Of a DNA stretch of 64,000 nucleotides, positions 33,118 to 42,340 are shown piece after piece. The notes under the pieces are model-generated. The model was not told the origin of the DNA. It ran no database searches and saw only the letters and a list, made by a program, of their open reading frames with translations. A program made the position numbers and the translations under genes. Origin of the DNA: Gp6-AA40 sp036802945. Its GTDB lineage: Bacteria; Acidobacteriota; Vicinamibacteria; Vicinamibacterales; UBA2999. The stretch covers positions 1 to 64,000 of the forward strand of contig DAIRVG010000015.1 in assembly GCA_036802945.1 (NCBI GenBank). Direction: 5' to 3'. Positions within the stretch are counted from its first letter, which is position 1. Each line of letters starts with the position of its first letter.

Positions 33118-35015
33118 GAAACCTGGTCGCGCAACTGCTGTCCAACGGGATATCACGGCGCGATTTCGTGCGCCGCCTCGTGGCTGCCGGCGTGACCACG
33201 ACCGCCGCGCACTCGATTCTCGACTCGGTCACCGCGATCGCGCAGACACCCGGTGCGCCGCCGGTCTCGCCGGAATCCATCAAGCTCTTTCAGGGTACGG
33301 GTGGCGAGGCGTTCGCCGAGCAGCTCATCGCCTCGGGCGTCAAGTACATCTTCGGCAATTCGGCCAGCGAGGACGCGCACTTCTACGATGCGCTCCTGAG
33401 TCGTCCGCAACTCCAGTACATCCTGACGCCGCACGAGGGCCCGGGCGCCGCGATGGCGGCCGGCTACGTAAAGGCCTCCGGACAGCCGTCCATCGTCATG
33501 GAGGCCGGCGTCGTCGGGTTGACCAACGCGCTCGGCCAGATGTTCAACGCATGGAAGGAGCAGACGCCGCTCGTCTTCTACTCGTACCGCACGGAAGACT
33601 CGCTGGCATCCGGGCGTGACGGGTTCGAGGAGCTGCCCGGCCAGGACCAGCTCGCCGCGCCGATGACGAAGCTGACCTGGATGGCACGCCGGGCCGAAAT
33701 GATTCCCGACACGATCCGCCGCGCCTTCCGGGTGGCGTGGACGCCTCCCTATGGGCCGACATACGCCAACTGGAACTCCGATTTCAGTCAAGAGCGGTTC
33801 ACGGCCGAGATCATCCGGCACGATCAGGTGGACCCGCGCATGCGCGTGCGGCCGAATCCGGTGGAGGTGGAGCGCGCGGCAAAGCTGCTGGTCGACGCCC
33901 GCCGGCCGCTGCTCATCGTCGGCGATGAGATTTACAAGGCGAAGGCGTTCGACAAGGTGGTGCGGCTTGCGGATCTGCTGGCGTTGCCCGTGGCGCAGGC
34001 GCGTAGTGTGCACACGAACTTCCCGCAGCAGCATCCGCTCTGGGTCGGCAACATCCCGGCCGTGCGCGTCGAGACGCTCTCGTATCCGGGCGGCGAGCCC
34101 GACCTGGTCATCAACATCGGCAACAAGCTGCAGCACAACTCGGCCGCGCTGACCGTTCCCCGCAGGACGCCGTTCATCGACATGCGGAACGACAGCACGA
34201 GCATCGGCAACGTGTTGACGACGGCCGCGCCGTTGGTGGCCGACGTCGCGTACGGGACCGAGGATCTGCTGTCGGCGGTGAATGACCTCCTGACGCCCGC
34301 GCTCAAGGCGCGGATTGCGGAGCGGTTCGAGGAGGTGCGGGCGTTCAGCGCGCGGGCGCGGCAGATGCGCGCGCTCGTGTCACGCAATCCGTTGTGGGAT
34401 GCCAGTCCGCTGGAAGCGGATCGCGTGACGTACGAGGTCGCTCAGTGGGCGGACAAGGACGCGATCGTCGTCCATGAGGCCGGCTCGGTGGAGATCGCGC
34501 ACAGCTTCGAGTTCGACCCGCGCGGCGGGCGCGAGCTGTTCTTCTACTACGGCGCGCATCTCGGGTCCGGTGTTGGCACCGCTGCTGGTGTGCAGCTCGC
34601 ACGACCGAAGCAGCAGGTCATCTGCTTGACCGGCGACGGGTCGTTCCTCTTCGGCCCCACCGCGTTGTGGAACATGGCTCGCCTGGGGCTGCCGGTCGTT
34701 GTGGTCGTCTATAACAACCACGCCTACAGCGGCCCTCATAATCGCGCGATCGCCAATCTCGGAGGTAGCGGGCGCTCGATCGACGCCAGCAAGTTCGTCC
34801 ACGACTACCTGGGCAAGCCTGATATGGACATGGCCGCGATTGCCAGAGGCTTTGGCGTCGACGGCGAGCGCGCGAAGACGCCGGCCGAACTCAAGAGTGC
34901 GCTCGGTCGAGCGCGCAGGAAGATGGCCGACGGAAAGCCCTACTTGATCGACGTCGAAGTGGCGCGTCATGGCCCGGGCTGGGCCAACGATCCATGGGTG
35001 CCGACGCTAGGTTGA
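33114..35015 (+). CDS. Tat-exported thiamine-diphosphate-dependent enzyme (benzoylformate decarboxylase / acetolactate synthase-like)
   Basis: A 633-residue enzyme of the POX/ALS/BFDC family. The catalytic Glu108 sits in LTPHEGPGAAMAAGY, and the ThDP/Mg motif runs from GDGSFLFG (about 507) to NNHAYSG. The central domain (RRPLLIVGDEIYK) is also present. The N-terminus carries a twin-arginine signal, SRRDFVRRLVAAG, so the folded enzyme would be exported with its cofactor. Nearly all known relatives are cytoplasmic. It overlaps by four bases with the diheme cytochrome c gene. An oxidative decarboxylation of a 2-oxo acid with electrons passed to the cytochrome is an attractive inference; simple decarboxylation or carboligation is the alternative. 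Confidence 0.87.
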   Translation: MRNLVAQLLSNGISRRDFVRRLVAAGVTTTAAHSILDSVTAIAQTPGAPPVSPESIKLFQGTGGEAFAEQLIASGVKYIFGNSASEDAHFYDALLSRPQLQYILTPHEGPGAAMAAGYVKASGQPSIVMEAGVVGLTNALGQMFNAWKEQTPLVFYSYRTEDSLASGRDGFEELPGQDQLAAPMTKLTWMARRAEMIPDTIRRAFRVAWTPPYGPTYANWNSDFSQERFTAEIIRHDQVDPRMRVRPNPVEVERAAKLLVDARRPLLIVGDEIYKAKAFDKVVRLADLLALPVAQARSVHTNFPQQHPLWVGNIPAVRVETLSYPGGEPDLVINIGNKLQHNSAALTVPRRTPFIDMRNDSTSIGNVLTTAAPLVADVAYGTEDLLSAVNDLLTPALKARIAERFEEVRAFSARARQMRALVSRNPLWDASPLEADRVTYEVAQWADKDAIVVHEAGSVEIAHSFEFDPRGGRELFFYYGAHLGSGVGTAAGVQLARPKQQVICLTGDGSFLFGPTALWNMARLGLPVVVVVYNNHAYSGPHNRAIANLGGSGRSIDASKFVHDYLGKPDMDMAAIARGFGVDGERAKTPAELKSALGRARRKMADGKPYLIDVEVARHGPGWANDPWVPTLG

Positions 35016-35051
35016 GTCTCCCCTCGCATTACCACTCCTGATCGGTGATCG

Positions 35052-36035
35052 TTGACGTATTGGCAGCGATGGATTCGGCAACCGCAGACCGCGTGGCTGC
35101 GCAGGGCGATCTTCCAGCTTCACCTGTGGAGCGGGATCGGCATCGGCCTGTATGTGCTGCTCGTCAGCGTGACCGGCAGCGTTCTTGTCTACCGCAACGA
35201 GCTCTTCAGGGCTGCGGTCCGCGACCCGATCATCGTGACCGCGTCGGGCCCGCGCTTGACGGACGAGCAATTGACGAGGGCGGCAACACGCGCGTATCCC
35301 GGATACGTGGTCACCGACGTCAGTCGGTACCGGGATCCCGATCAAGCCGTCAGCGTTTCCCTCAAAAGCGACACTGACCTCAAAATCCGGCTTTTCGATC
35401 CGTACACCGGAGAGGATCTGGGCGATTCCGTGCCGCTCGGCATCTGGCTTGTTTCCAAGCTCATGGAACTGCACGACGACCTGCTCGGCGGCAGCACGGG
35501 TCGAGCGGTCAACGGCGTCGGTGCGCTCCTGATTGTCGTACTCGCATGCACGGGAATCGTCGTGTGGTGGCCGGGGATCAAGACGTGGCGACGAAGCCTG
35601 ACCGTTCACAGGAACGTCGGGTGGCAACACTTCACCTGGGACTTGCACAGCATGATGGGCTTCTGGACCTTTGGATTCATCTTGTTGTTTGCGGTAAGCG
35701 GGGCCTATCTCGGCAACCCCGAGTCGTTTCAGAACCTCGCCGATCGTCTCGAACCTCCGACTGACGCCAACGCCGGGACGCGCATCGTCGACCAGGTTCT
35801 CTATTGGCTCGCCTACCTGCATTTCGGTCGCATCAATGGCATCGGGATTCCCTGCAGCGGCCCCGGGCTCTGCGACATGACAACGAAGTTGATTTGGGCC
35901 GTCTTGGGACTCGCCCCTGCGGGCATGTTTGTGACCGGCGCGGTGATGTGGTGGAACCGGGTGGTCCGAAAAAAGCTGCGGCAGACCTCGCGGCGCTCGC
36001 TGGCGCGGACGAAGACGATACAACAACAGCTATAA
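35052..36035 (+). CDS. PepSY-associated membrane protein
   Basis: A 327-residue membrane protein with four hydrophobic segments, PepSY_TM type. Motifs are LHLWSGIGIGLYVLLVSVTG, LHDDLLGG, GIVVWWPG and FTWDLHSMMGFWTFGF, with conserved His residues that could bind heme. Such proteins often act in iron uptake or as ferric or flavin reductases beside TonB systems; the TonB-type gene at 36215 fits this. The start is a TTG at 35052, because no ATG precedes the first helix. Confidence 0.8.
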   Translation: MTYWQRWIRQPQTAWLRRAIFQLHLWSGIGIGLYVLLVSVTGSVLVYRNELFRAAVRDPIIVTASGPRLTDEQLTRAATRAYPGYVVTDVSRYRDPDQAVSVSLKSDTDLKIRLFDPYTGEDLGDSVPLGIWLVSKLMELHDDLLGGSTGRAVNGVGALLIVVLACTGIVVWWPGIKTWRRSLTVHRNVGWQHFTWDLHSMMGFWTFGFILLFAVSGAYLGNPESFQNLADRLEPPTDANAGTRIVDQVLYWLAYLHFGRINGIGIPCSGPGLCDMTTKLIWAVLGLAPAGMFVTGAVMWWNRVVRKKLRQTSRRSLARTKTIQQQL

Positions 36036-36214
36036 GACCTGTGTCCATTATTCGTTGACATCTACGTCGCGTGGGCGGATCATCCGCGCAGTGCGATCAG
36101 GCGGCCGATCCGCCCGGGGATCGCATCCTTCCGTGCACCCGTTCACAGGGTTCTATAGGTTCCTGATGGTCCTCTCGTCTCTTTGTTGGCTTCGCAGGAC
36201 AAAGGAGAAGAGTG

Positions 36215-39200
36215 ATGCACGCTCAGCGAATCGCACGTTTTGTCCTCCTTGGGTCTTTCCTCATGCTACCTGCCGCCCGGGCACAGATAGCGAGTGGTAC
36301 CATCGCGGGAACCGTTCGGGATGCGTCAGGTGGGCTGATCCCTGGCGTGACCGTGGAAGCCAGCAGCCCGGCACTGATCGAGAAGGTTCGTTCCGTTGTC
36401 ACCGACAACCAGGGTTTGTACAGAATCGTCGACCTGCGGCCCGGCACCTACACGGTCACCTTCACGCTGCCCGGATTCGCGACGTACAAACGAGACGGCA
36501 TCGAACTGACCACCGGATTTACCGCGCAGGTCAACGGCGACATGAAGGTTGGAGCGCTCGAGGAGACGGTCACGGTCTCGGGTGAAGCGCCGGTTGTGGA
36601 CATCCAGAACGTCCGGCAGCAAACGACGATCGCGCGTGAAACCCTCGATGCCATTCCGACGACCAAGCGCATTGGCCAGTATGCCTCCATCATTCCCGGG
36701 GCCACATACGTGAATCCGACGTTTCAGGATGTCGGCGGCAACCAGGGAGAAGGAGGCCAGTTCGGAATTCATGGCCAACGTGGCGCCGACCTCAGCACCA
36801 ACGTAGACGGCATGAACCAGAACCAGCAGGCGCTGGGCGTGTTCAGCTTCAATTCTCAGTCATTCCAGGAAGTTGTCGTCGAAACCGGCGGCATGTCGGC
36901 CGAGGCGATGAGCGGCGGGATACAAGTCAACATCGTCCAGAAGGATGGCGGCAATCGATTCTCGGGAAGCTTTAGCACGTCGTACGCCGGCCCCAAGTTC
37001 CAGAGCGGGAACCTGAACGACGACCTTCGAGCCCGCGGGCTGACCACCGACATTTCGATCCGGCATACTTACGACCACGGCGGCGCGTTCGGTGGACCGC
37101 TCAAGCGGGACAAGCTGTGGTTCTTCACGGCGCACCGCTGGTGGGGCGCCTCGCGCTATATCCAAGGCAGCTATTTCAACAAGCTGCAGGGCACCCTCTT
37201 CTACGAGCCCGACCTGGAACGGGTGTCGCGCAACAACGAGTACTTCCAGGACCACAGTGTCCGCCTCACCTGGCAGGCGACGCAAAAGCAGAAGCTCGTA
37301 TTCTCCTTCTCGCAGCAGAACAACTGCAGCTGTCCGTTCGGCCTCACTGGCGTTGGCGGCGTCAATGCCGTGAAGCCGGCGCCGGAGTCCCGCGGGTTGC
37401 ATGTCTACAATCCGCAGTATCTGCCGCTCGTCAGCTGGAGTTATCCCGTCACCAACAAGCTCTTACTGGAGGCGGGCGTCTCGGACAACGTGCTGGACGA
37501 AGACTCGCGCCGGCAGGACCGTCTGGATCGAGATGGCACGCTGGTCGGGGTCAACGACATCCGAGTGACGGACCTCGCGCTCAACGTCGTGTACGGTTCG
37601 GACGCCAACAACAATATCTGGTCCGGCAGCTACACTCGCCGGTTCGTCAACAAGTACAACAGCCGGGTTTCCATGTCGTACATCACGGGAACCCACAGCC
37701 TCAAAGTCGGGTACTTCGCGCAACAGTATTACCTTGGGCGTGAAGGCGCGTACACCGATCTGAACCAAATCACCGGGGCGCGCTCCTACACCTTCCGGAA
37801 TCGCGTGCCCCAGTCGGTCACGATCTGGGCGACGCCGTTCGAGGTGGTTGAGCACACCAACAATCTCGGCATCTACGCGCAGGACCAGTGGGTCGTCAAA
37901 CGGGCGACGCTCAATCTGGGCGTGCGGTACGACAGCCTCTACGGGGTGATCCCGGAGCATCATCTGCCGGTTGGATTATTCGTCCCGGCGCGTGACTTCC
38001 CCGCCGTCAAAGGTTCGCCGGACTGGAAAAACGTGAACCCGCGGCTTGGTGTGTCCTATGACCTCTTTGGCAACGGCAAAAGTGCGCTGAAGGCGTCTCT
38101 CGGTCGCTTTGTTCCGTACACCGTCGCTGCGTCGAATAACCCCGCCTCGAATCAGGCAGCAAGCGCCACACGGACGTGGAGCGACACGAATGGAAACTAC
38201 GTCCCGGACTGCGTACTCGGTCCTGGCGTCCCGGCGGCGAACGGTGAGTGCGGGGCGTTATCGGACGCGACGTTCGGTCAGGTACGGGCGGGCAACACCA
38301 CGTTTGCGGATGATGCGCTGAAAGGGTTCAACAAGCAGCAATCCAATTGGCAAGCCGCGGCGTCGATCCAGCACGAGCTGCGGCCGGGGATGGCGCTGAA
38401 CGTCGGCTACTTCCGCACGTGGTATCAGAACTTCCTCATCACAGACAATCTGGCGACAACTGCAGCAGACTACGATCCCTTCTGCGTCGCCGTACCTACG
38501 GACAGCCGGCTGCCAAACAGCGGGCAGCAGCTCTGCGGCTTCTATGACGTCAAGCCGGCGCTCTTCAACGTGATCCAGAACGTGCGCACGCAAGCGTCGA
38601 ATTACGGCAAGCGGAGTGAGGTCTTCAACGGGATTGATGTCACCTTGATGACCAGATTCGCGCAGCGTGGACAGTTCTCCGGAGGTCTGAGCGTCGGCCG
38701 CACCGTGCTCGACGCCTGCGAGGTCACGGCCAAAGTTCCGGAAGCGCTGCAGGGCATCGATACGATCACTCTCGGAGCGGGCGGGGCGACCTCCTGGACC
38801 GCCAAGCAGAACTGCCGCAACGCGCGGCCATGGTCTGCCGGCACGCAGGTGAAATTCCTGGTCGTGTATCCGTTGCCATGGGACCTCCAGACGAGTGCAA
38901 CGTTCCAGAATATTCCCGGGATCCCGGTCACCTCGACGTACCCCGCACCGAACGCTCTGGTCAGGTCCTCGCTCGGCCGGGATCTCGCGTCCTGCCGCGG
39001 GGCTGCGACGTGCAATGCGAACGTGAACCTGGAGTTCCTCGATCCTGCGGCGAATTATGAATCCCGGCTCAGCCAGTTGGACCTGCGCTTGACGAGGCGC
39101 TTCCGGGCCGGCCCGACCACGTTCCGCGGCAACTTCGACATCTACAACGCGCTCAACGGGGCATCCATTCTCTCGATGAACGCCGGTTATGGCACGAACT

Positions 39201-39265
39201 GGCTTGCCCCCTATGAAATCATGGGCGGCCGGCTGTTCAAGTTCAGCGGGCAGTTTGAGTTCTGA
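36215..39265 (+). CDS. TonB-dependent-receptor-like outer-membrane protein with CarboxypepD_reg domain
   Basis: A 1016-residue outer-membrane protein. After the signal peptide (residues 1-24) comes a carboxypeptidase-regulatory-like domain (GTIAGTVRDASGGLIPGVTV, LYRIVDLRPGTYTVTFTLPG). A plug-like region follows (NTVDGMNQNQQ type, GGIQVNIVQKDGGNRFSGSF), then a barrel ending in an aromatic residue (KFSGQFEF). The acidobacterial Oar-like/SusC-distant family fits. AAGGAGAAG precedes the ATG. It is 61 bases upstream of a molybdenum hydroxylase operon and may import the substrate of that enzyme. The ligand is unknown. Confidence 0.87.
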   Translation: MHAQRIARFVLLGSFLMLPAARAQIASGTIAGTVRDASGGLIPGVTVEASSPALIEKVRSVVTDNQGLYRIVDLRPGTYTVTFTLPGFATYKRDGIELTTGFTAQVNGDMKVGALEETVTVSGEAPVVDIQNVRQQTTIARETLDAIPTTKRIGQYASIIPGATYVNPTFQDVGGNQGEGGQFGIHGQRGADLSTNVDGMNQNQQALGVFSFNSQSFQEVVVETGGMSAEAMSGGIQVNIVQKDGGNRFSGSFSTSYAGPKFQSGNLNDDLRARGLTTDISIRHTYDHGGAFGGPLKRDKLWFFTAHRWWGASRYIQGSYFNKLQGTLFYEPDLERVSRNNEYFQDHSVRLTWQATQKQKLVFSFSQQNNCSCPFGLTGVGGVNAVKPAPESRGLHVYNPQYLPLVSWSYPVTNKLLLEAGVSDNVLDEDSRRQDRLDRDGTLVGVNDIRVTDLALNVVYGSDANNNIWSGSYTRRFVNKYNSRVSMSYITGTHSLKVGYFAQQYYLGREGAYTDLNQITGARSYTFRNRVPQSVTIWATPFEVVEHTNNLGIYAQDQWVVKRATLNLGVRYDSLYGVIPEHHLPVGLFVPARDFPAVKGSPDWKNVNPRLGVSYDLFGNGKSALKASLGRFVPYTVAASNNPASNQAASATRTWSDTNGNYVPDCVLGPGVPAANGECGALSDATFGQVRAGNTTFADDALKGFNKQQSNWQAAASIQHELRPGMALNVGYFRTWYQNFLITDNLATTAADYDPFCVAVPTDSRLPNSGQQLCGFYDVKPALFNVIQNVRTQASNYGKRSEVFNGIDVTLMTRFAQRGQFSGGLSVGRTVLDACEVTAKVPEALQGIDTITLGAGGATSWTAKQNCRNARPWSAGTQVKFLVVYPLPWDLQTSATFQNIPGIPVTSTYPAPNALVRSSLGRDLASCRGAATCNANVNLEFLDPAANYESRLSQLDLRLTRRFRAGPTTFRGNFDIYNALNGASILSMNAGYGTNWLAPYEIMGGRLFKFSGQFEF

Positions 39266-39326
39266 GAAAGACCGGAGTAGGATGCGCGCGACCGCGTCCG
39301 GGGTTTCATGACGAGGTGAACGCTTT

Positions 39327-39959
39327 ATGACTGTCCAAGAGCATACGCCACAAGAACCCAACCACGTTTCACGCCGCGCGTTCATCAAAGTGGTGATTGC
39401 CAGCGGCGCGGCCGTTTCCGCATCCGCCTACCTCTTTCGGGCACCCACGTTACTGGGCCAGAGTTCGCTGCCCGGCGCGGTGGAGCGTCTGATGACGTTG
39501 AACGTCAACGGTCAGATGCGGCGCGTGGACGTGCTGAAGCAGGAAACGCTTGCCACGACGCTGCGCTACAAGCTTGGCCTGACCGGCACGAAACTGGGGT
39601 GCGACAGATCGGAATGCGGCGCCTGCACCGTCCTGATAGACGATGTGCCGCATTACTCGTGCTCGATACTCACGCACACGGTTCGCAGCCAGAAGATTCA
39701 GACCATCGAAGGACTCGAGAGCCCAAACGGCACGCTGCATCCGGTTCAGCAGGCGGTGGTCGACGAGCAGGGATTCCAGTGCGCGTTCTGCATGTCCGGA
39801 TTCATCATGGCGACGGTCGGTTTTCTCAAGGCCAACCCGAACCCCACGCGCGCCGAGCTGGCGCATGGCATTTCAGGTAACCTGTGCCGCTGCATGGATT
39901 ACGACAAGATTCTGCGCTCGATGACGCGCGCCGCTGAGTACATGCAGAGGGCCACCTAG
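39327..39959 (+). CDS. Mo hydroxylase small [2Fe-2S] subunit with Tat signal (PaoA-like)
   Basis: A 210-residue xanthine-dehydrogenase-family iron-sulfur subunit. The twin-arginine motif SRRAFIKVV at 15-23 directs export of the complex. Plant-type [2Fe-2S] ligands are C92, C97, C100 and C112; the second cluster uses C152, C155, C187 and C189 (CAFC and CRC motifs). A Tat signal only on this subunit matches the E. coli periplasmic aldehyde oxidoreductase PaoABC, where partners are co-exported. It is the first enzyme gene of an operon running to 44827. Confidence 0.92.
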   Translation: MTVQEHTPQEPNHVSRRAFIKVVIASGAAVSASAYLFRAPTLLGQSSLPGAVERLMTLNVNGQMRRVDVLKQETLATTLRYKLGLTGTKLGCDRSECGACTVLIDDVPHYSCSILTHTVRSQKIQTIEGLESPNGTLHPVQQAVVDEQGFQCAFCMSGFIMATVGFLKANPNPTRAELAHGISGNLCRCMDYDKILRSMTRAAEYMQRAT

Positions 39960-40031
39960 CCTCAATCGATCGACACAGGCAGGCGTGTTGGACGCCCGCC
40001 GCGTGACATCCGTGTAGGAGGAGATGGGGAC

Positions 40032-41039
40032 ATGGCAATCATTCACGACGTAATGCCCGTCTTCGAGCTGTTTCAGCCGACGACCGTCGACGACACGCTC
40101 GCGCTCCTCGAGACGTACAAGAAGGATGCGTGGGTCCTCGCCGGGGGTCTGGACACATTCGATTGGTTGAAGGACCGCAACAAGCGCCGCAAAGTGGTCG
40201 TCGATCTCAGCGGCGTTGAGGAACTGAGGGGCGTGAAGACAACCGACGATGGCGGCATCGAGATCGGTGCGGCGACGACGCTCACCAACCTGGTGAAGCA
40301 TCCACTCGTCAAGGAGAAGTATCCGATTCTGACGCAGGCCGCCGAGCTGGTGGCCTCGCCGCAGATTCGCAATCAGGGCACCGTTGGCGGCAACGTCTCG
40401 CAGGATACGCGTTGCTGGTACTACCGTTCGGGGTGGAGCTGCTATCGGGCCGGCGGCAACATCTGCTACGCGGACACGCCAAGCGCCATCAATCGCGAGC
40501 ATGCGATCTTCGACGCGAACCGCTGCGTGGCGGTGAATCCGTCCGATACGGCGCCGGCGCTCATCGCGCTCGACGCCAAGATGGTGATTCGCTCCTCGGA
40601 CGGTGAGCGGGTGGTGGACGCGGAGAACTACTTCATCGGACCGTCGGTCGACATCATGCGGATGACGGTGCTACGGCCAGGCGAGCTGCTGACCGCGATT
40701 CGTGTCCCCGCCACGTGGGCGGGCGCGGAGTTCTACTTCGAAAAAGTCCGCGAGCGCCAGGTGTGGGACTTCCCGCTCGTGAACGTCGCGGCGGCGCTGA
40801 AGGTGGCCAACGGCACTATTCAGGACTCGCGCATCGTCGTCAATGCCGTGGCCGCGCGTCCCATGCGGCTGACGTCGGTGGAAGACGCCGTGGCGGGCAA
40901 GCCGCGGAACGAAGAGACGGCCACGATGGCGGGTGAGCTGGCGGTGCAGGGCGCCCGACCGCTCGCGCATAACGAATACAAGATCCCGCTCATGAGAAAC
41001 CTGGTGAAGCGCGCCATCAGGGGAGAGGCACAGGCATAA
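40032..41039 (+). CDS. Mo hydroxylase FAD subunit with [4Fe-4S] insertion (PaoB/HcrB-like)
   Basis: A 335-residue FAD-binding subunit of the CoxM/XdhB family, with FAD motifs LAGGLDTFDWL and NQGTVGGNVSQDTR. Directly after this, four cysteines (C128, C137, C145, C165) form an insertion like the extra [4Fe-4S] cluster of 4-hydroxybenzoyl-CoA reductase beta subunit and PaoB. This points to longer-range electron transfer than in simple xanthine dehydrogenases. GTAGGAGG lies upstream of the ATG. The membrane cytochrome b gene follows after two bases and is the likely electron acceptor. Confidence 0.9.
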   Translation: MAIIHDVMPVFELFQPTTVDDTLALLETYKKDAWVLAGGLDTFDWLKDRNKRRKVVVDLSGVEELRGVKTTDDGGIEIGAATTLTNLVKHPLVKEKYPILTQAAELVASPQIRNQGTVGGNVSQDTRCWYYRSGWSCYRAGGNICYADTPSAINREHAIFDANRCVAVNPSDTAPALIALDAKMVIRSSDGERVVDAENYFIGPSVDIMRMTVLRPGELLTAIRVPATWAGAEFYFEKVRERQVWDFPLVNVAAALKVANGTIQDSRIVVNAVAARPMRLTSVEDAVAGKPRNEETATMAGELAVQGARPLAHNEYKIPLMRNLVKRAIRGEAQA

Positions 41040-41041
41040 GC

Positions 41042-41896
41042 ATGAATTACCTTGTGCAATGGGGCATAAACCCCTGGGGCGAAGACACGCTTATTCACGC
41101 GCAGTGGGGTCTGGTCTACGTGGCATTGGCGTTCGGCGTCTGCTTCATGCTGGGGCATACGCTCTTCGTGAAGTTCTGGCCGAAGCCGGCGGGACCGAGC
41201 AGCGCGCCGGTGAACGAAGCGGCGGCGGCCAAGGTGCCTGCGCGCGTGACGCGGCACTCGCTTGCGGCGCGGACGTTCCATTGGATCATGGCGGCGTCGA
41301 TGCTGACGCTGCTCGGCACGGCCATGGTGCCGATCCTCGGGCTCGAGTTCAACTGGGTGGAGATCCACTGGATCGCCGGCCTCGTCCTCACGGTGTCGAT
41401 CCTTTACCACGTCATCCACGCGAGCTTCTGGCTGGACTTCTGGTCGATCTGGCTGAACAAGGAAGATGCCGGCGAGGCGATCGCGCGGTTCAAGCGGGCC
41501 ATGGGCCGGAGCGCGCCGGCGCCGCGCAAGGCCGCGAAATATCCCTGGGACAACAAGATGTATCACACGGCCATTGTGCTGTCGGCGCTGGCCGTTGTGC
41601 CGACAGGGTTGTTCATGATGAAGCGCGTGGAGACGCTCGTCTTCGTACGTAATTCGTATCTCTTCAGCGACGGCACGTGGGGCGTGATGTACGTCCTGCA
41701 CGGGCTGACGGGCATCGGGCTGGTGGGCCTGGTCATCGCGCACATCTATTTCGCGATCCGGCCCGAGAAGCTCTGGATTACCAAGGGCATGGTGTTCGGC
41801 GACATCACCCGCCAGGAGTTTCTCGCGCACCACGATCCGCAGCGCTGGATCATCGATACCAAAACAGACGGCGCTCCTGAAGGACAGCGTCTGTGA
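41042..41896 (+). CDS. Membrane cytochrome b, formate-dehydrogenase-gamma-like
   Basis: A 284-residue membrane protein with about five hydrophobic segments. Heme-ligand candidates are His residues in RTFHWIM, EIHWIAG, YHVIHASFW, LHGLTG and IAHIYFAI, the pattern of di-heme cytochrome b subunits of formate dehydrogenase and related oxidoreductases. It is placed between the FAD and molybdenum subunit genes with two bases to the former. It would pass electrons from the exported hydroxylase to the quinone pool, a role the E. coli PaoABC operon lacks. Confidence 0.83.
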   Translation: MNYLVQWGINPWGEDTLIHAQWGLVYVALAFGVCFMLGHTLFVKFWPKPAGPSSAPVNEAAAAKVPARVTRHSLAARTFHWIMAASMLTLLGTAMVPILGLEFNWVEIHWIAGLVLTVSILYHVIHASFWLDFWSIWLNKEDAGEAIARFKRAMGRSAPAPRKAAKYPWDNKMYHTAIVLSALAVVPTGLFMMKRVETLVFVRNSYLFSDGTWGVMYVLHGLTGIGLVGLVIAHIYFAIRPEKLWITKGMVFGDITRQEFLAHHDPQRWIIDTKTDGAPEGQRL

Positions 41897-41902
41897 CCCG
41901 TC

Positions 41903-42316
41903 ATGCGTGACCAACTCAGAGATCGCTGCGGGAAGATTGAGGAGTGTTACGAGTTCATGCTCGCCTACGCCGCGCAGGGTCTTCGGACCGAGCCGGGAGG
42001 CGGCAGCGGCTCGCAGCTCCGGACGCTGCTGACAAAGTGCGATGAAGCGCTCGACGGCCTCGGAGACGTGTTCACGGAGATCGTGCGGAGCGAACAGCTC
42101 CGGCCCGCGGAAAAATACGATGCGTTCATCGCCATGCTGAACCGGGACGCCAGCGACGCCCGCGCCGCAGTCGGCCTGGTACTGGCGCAGCCTTCCATCA
42201 GCTCGCAGCTGATCGACAATCTCAACGCGTCGATTCACCTGCGCGCGCTGCTGACCGATCTGTTTCTCATCGACGAGATCGTCCGGCCGGAAACTGTTGG
42301 CAGTACGTTGCCCTGA
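41903..42316 (+). CDS. Uncharacterised 137-residue protein within the Mo hydroxylase operon
   Basis: The gene starts six bases after the cytochrome b stop and ends 24 bases before the large-subunit gene. The product is predicted all-helical, soluble and without signal peptide (MRDQLRDRCGKIEECYEFML, KCDEALDGLGDVFTEI, ALLTDLFLIDEIVRPE). It has three Cys residues near the N-terminus and centre but no CxxC. It is not related to the XdhC/PaoD chaperones by eye. Its fixed place suggests a maturation, assembly or regulatory role for this hydroxylase. Confidence 0.65.
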   Translation: MRDQLRDRCGKIEECYEFMLAYAAQGLRTEPGGGSGSQLRTLLTKCDEALDGLGDVFTEIVRSEQLRPAEKYDAFIAMLNRDASDARAAVGLVLAQPSISSQLIDNLNASIHLRALLTDLFLIDEIVRPETVGSTLP

Positions 42317-42340
42317 GAAATTTCTGTACGAGGTGTGAGC

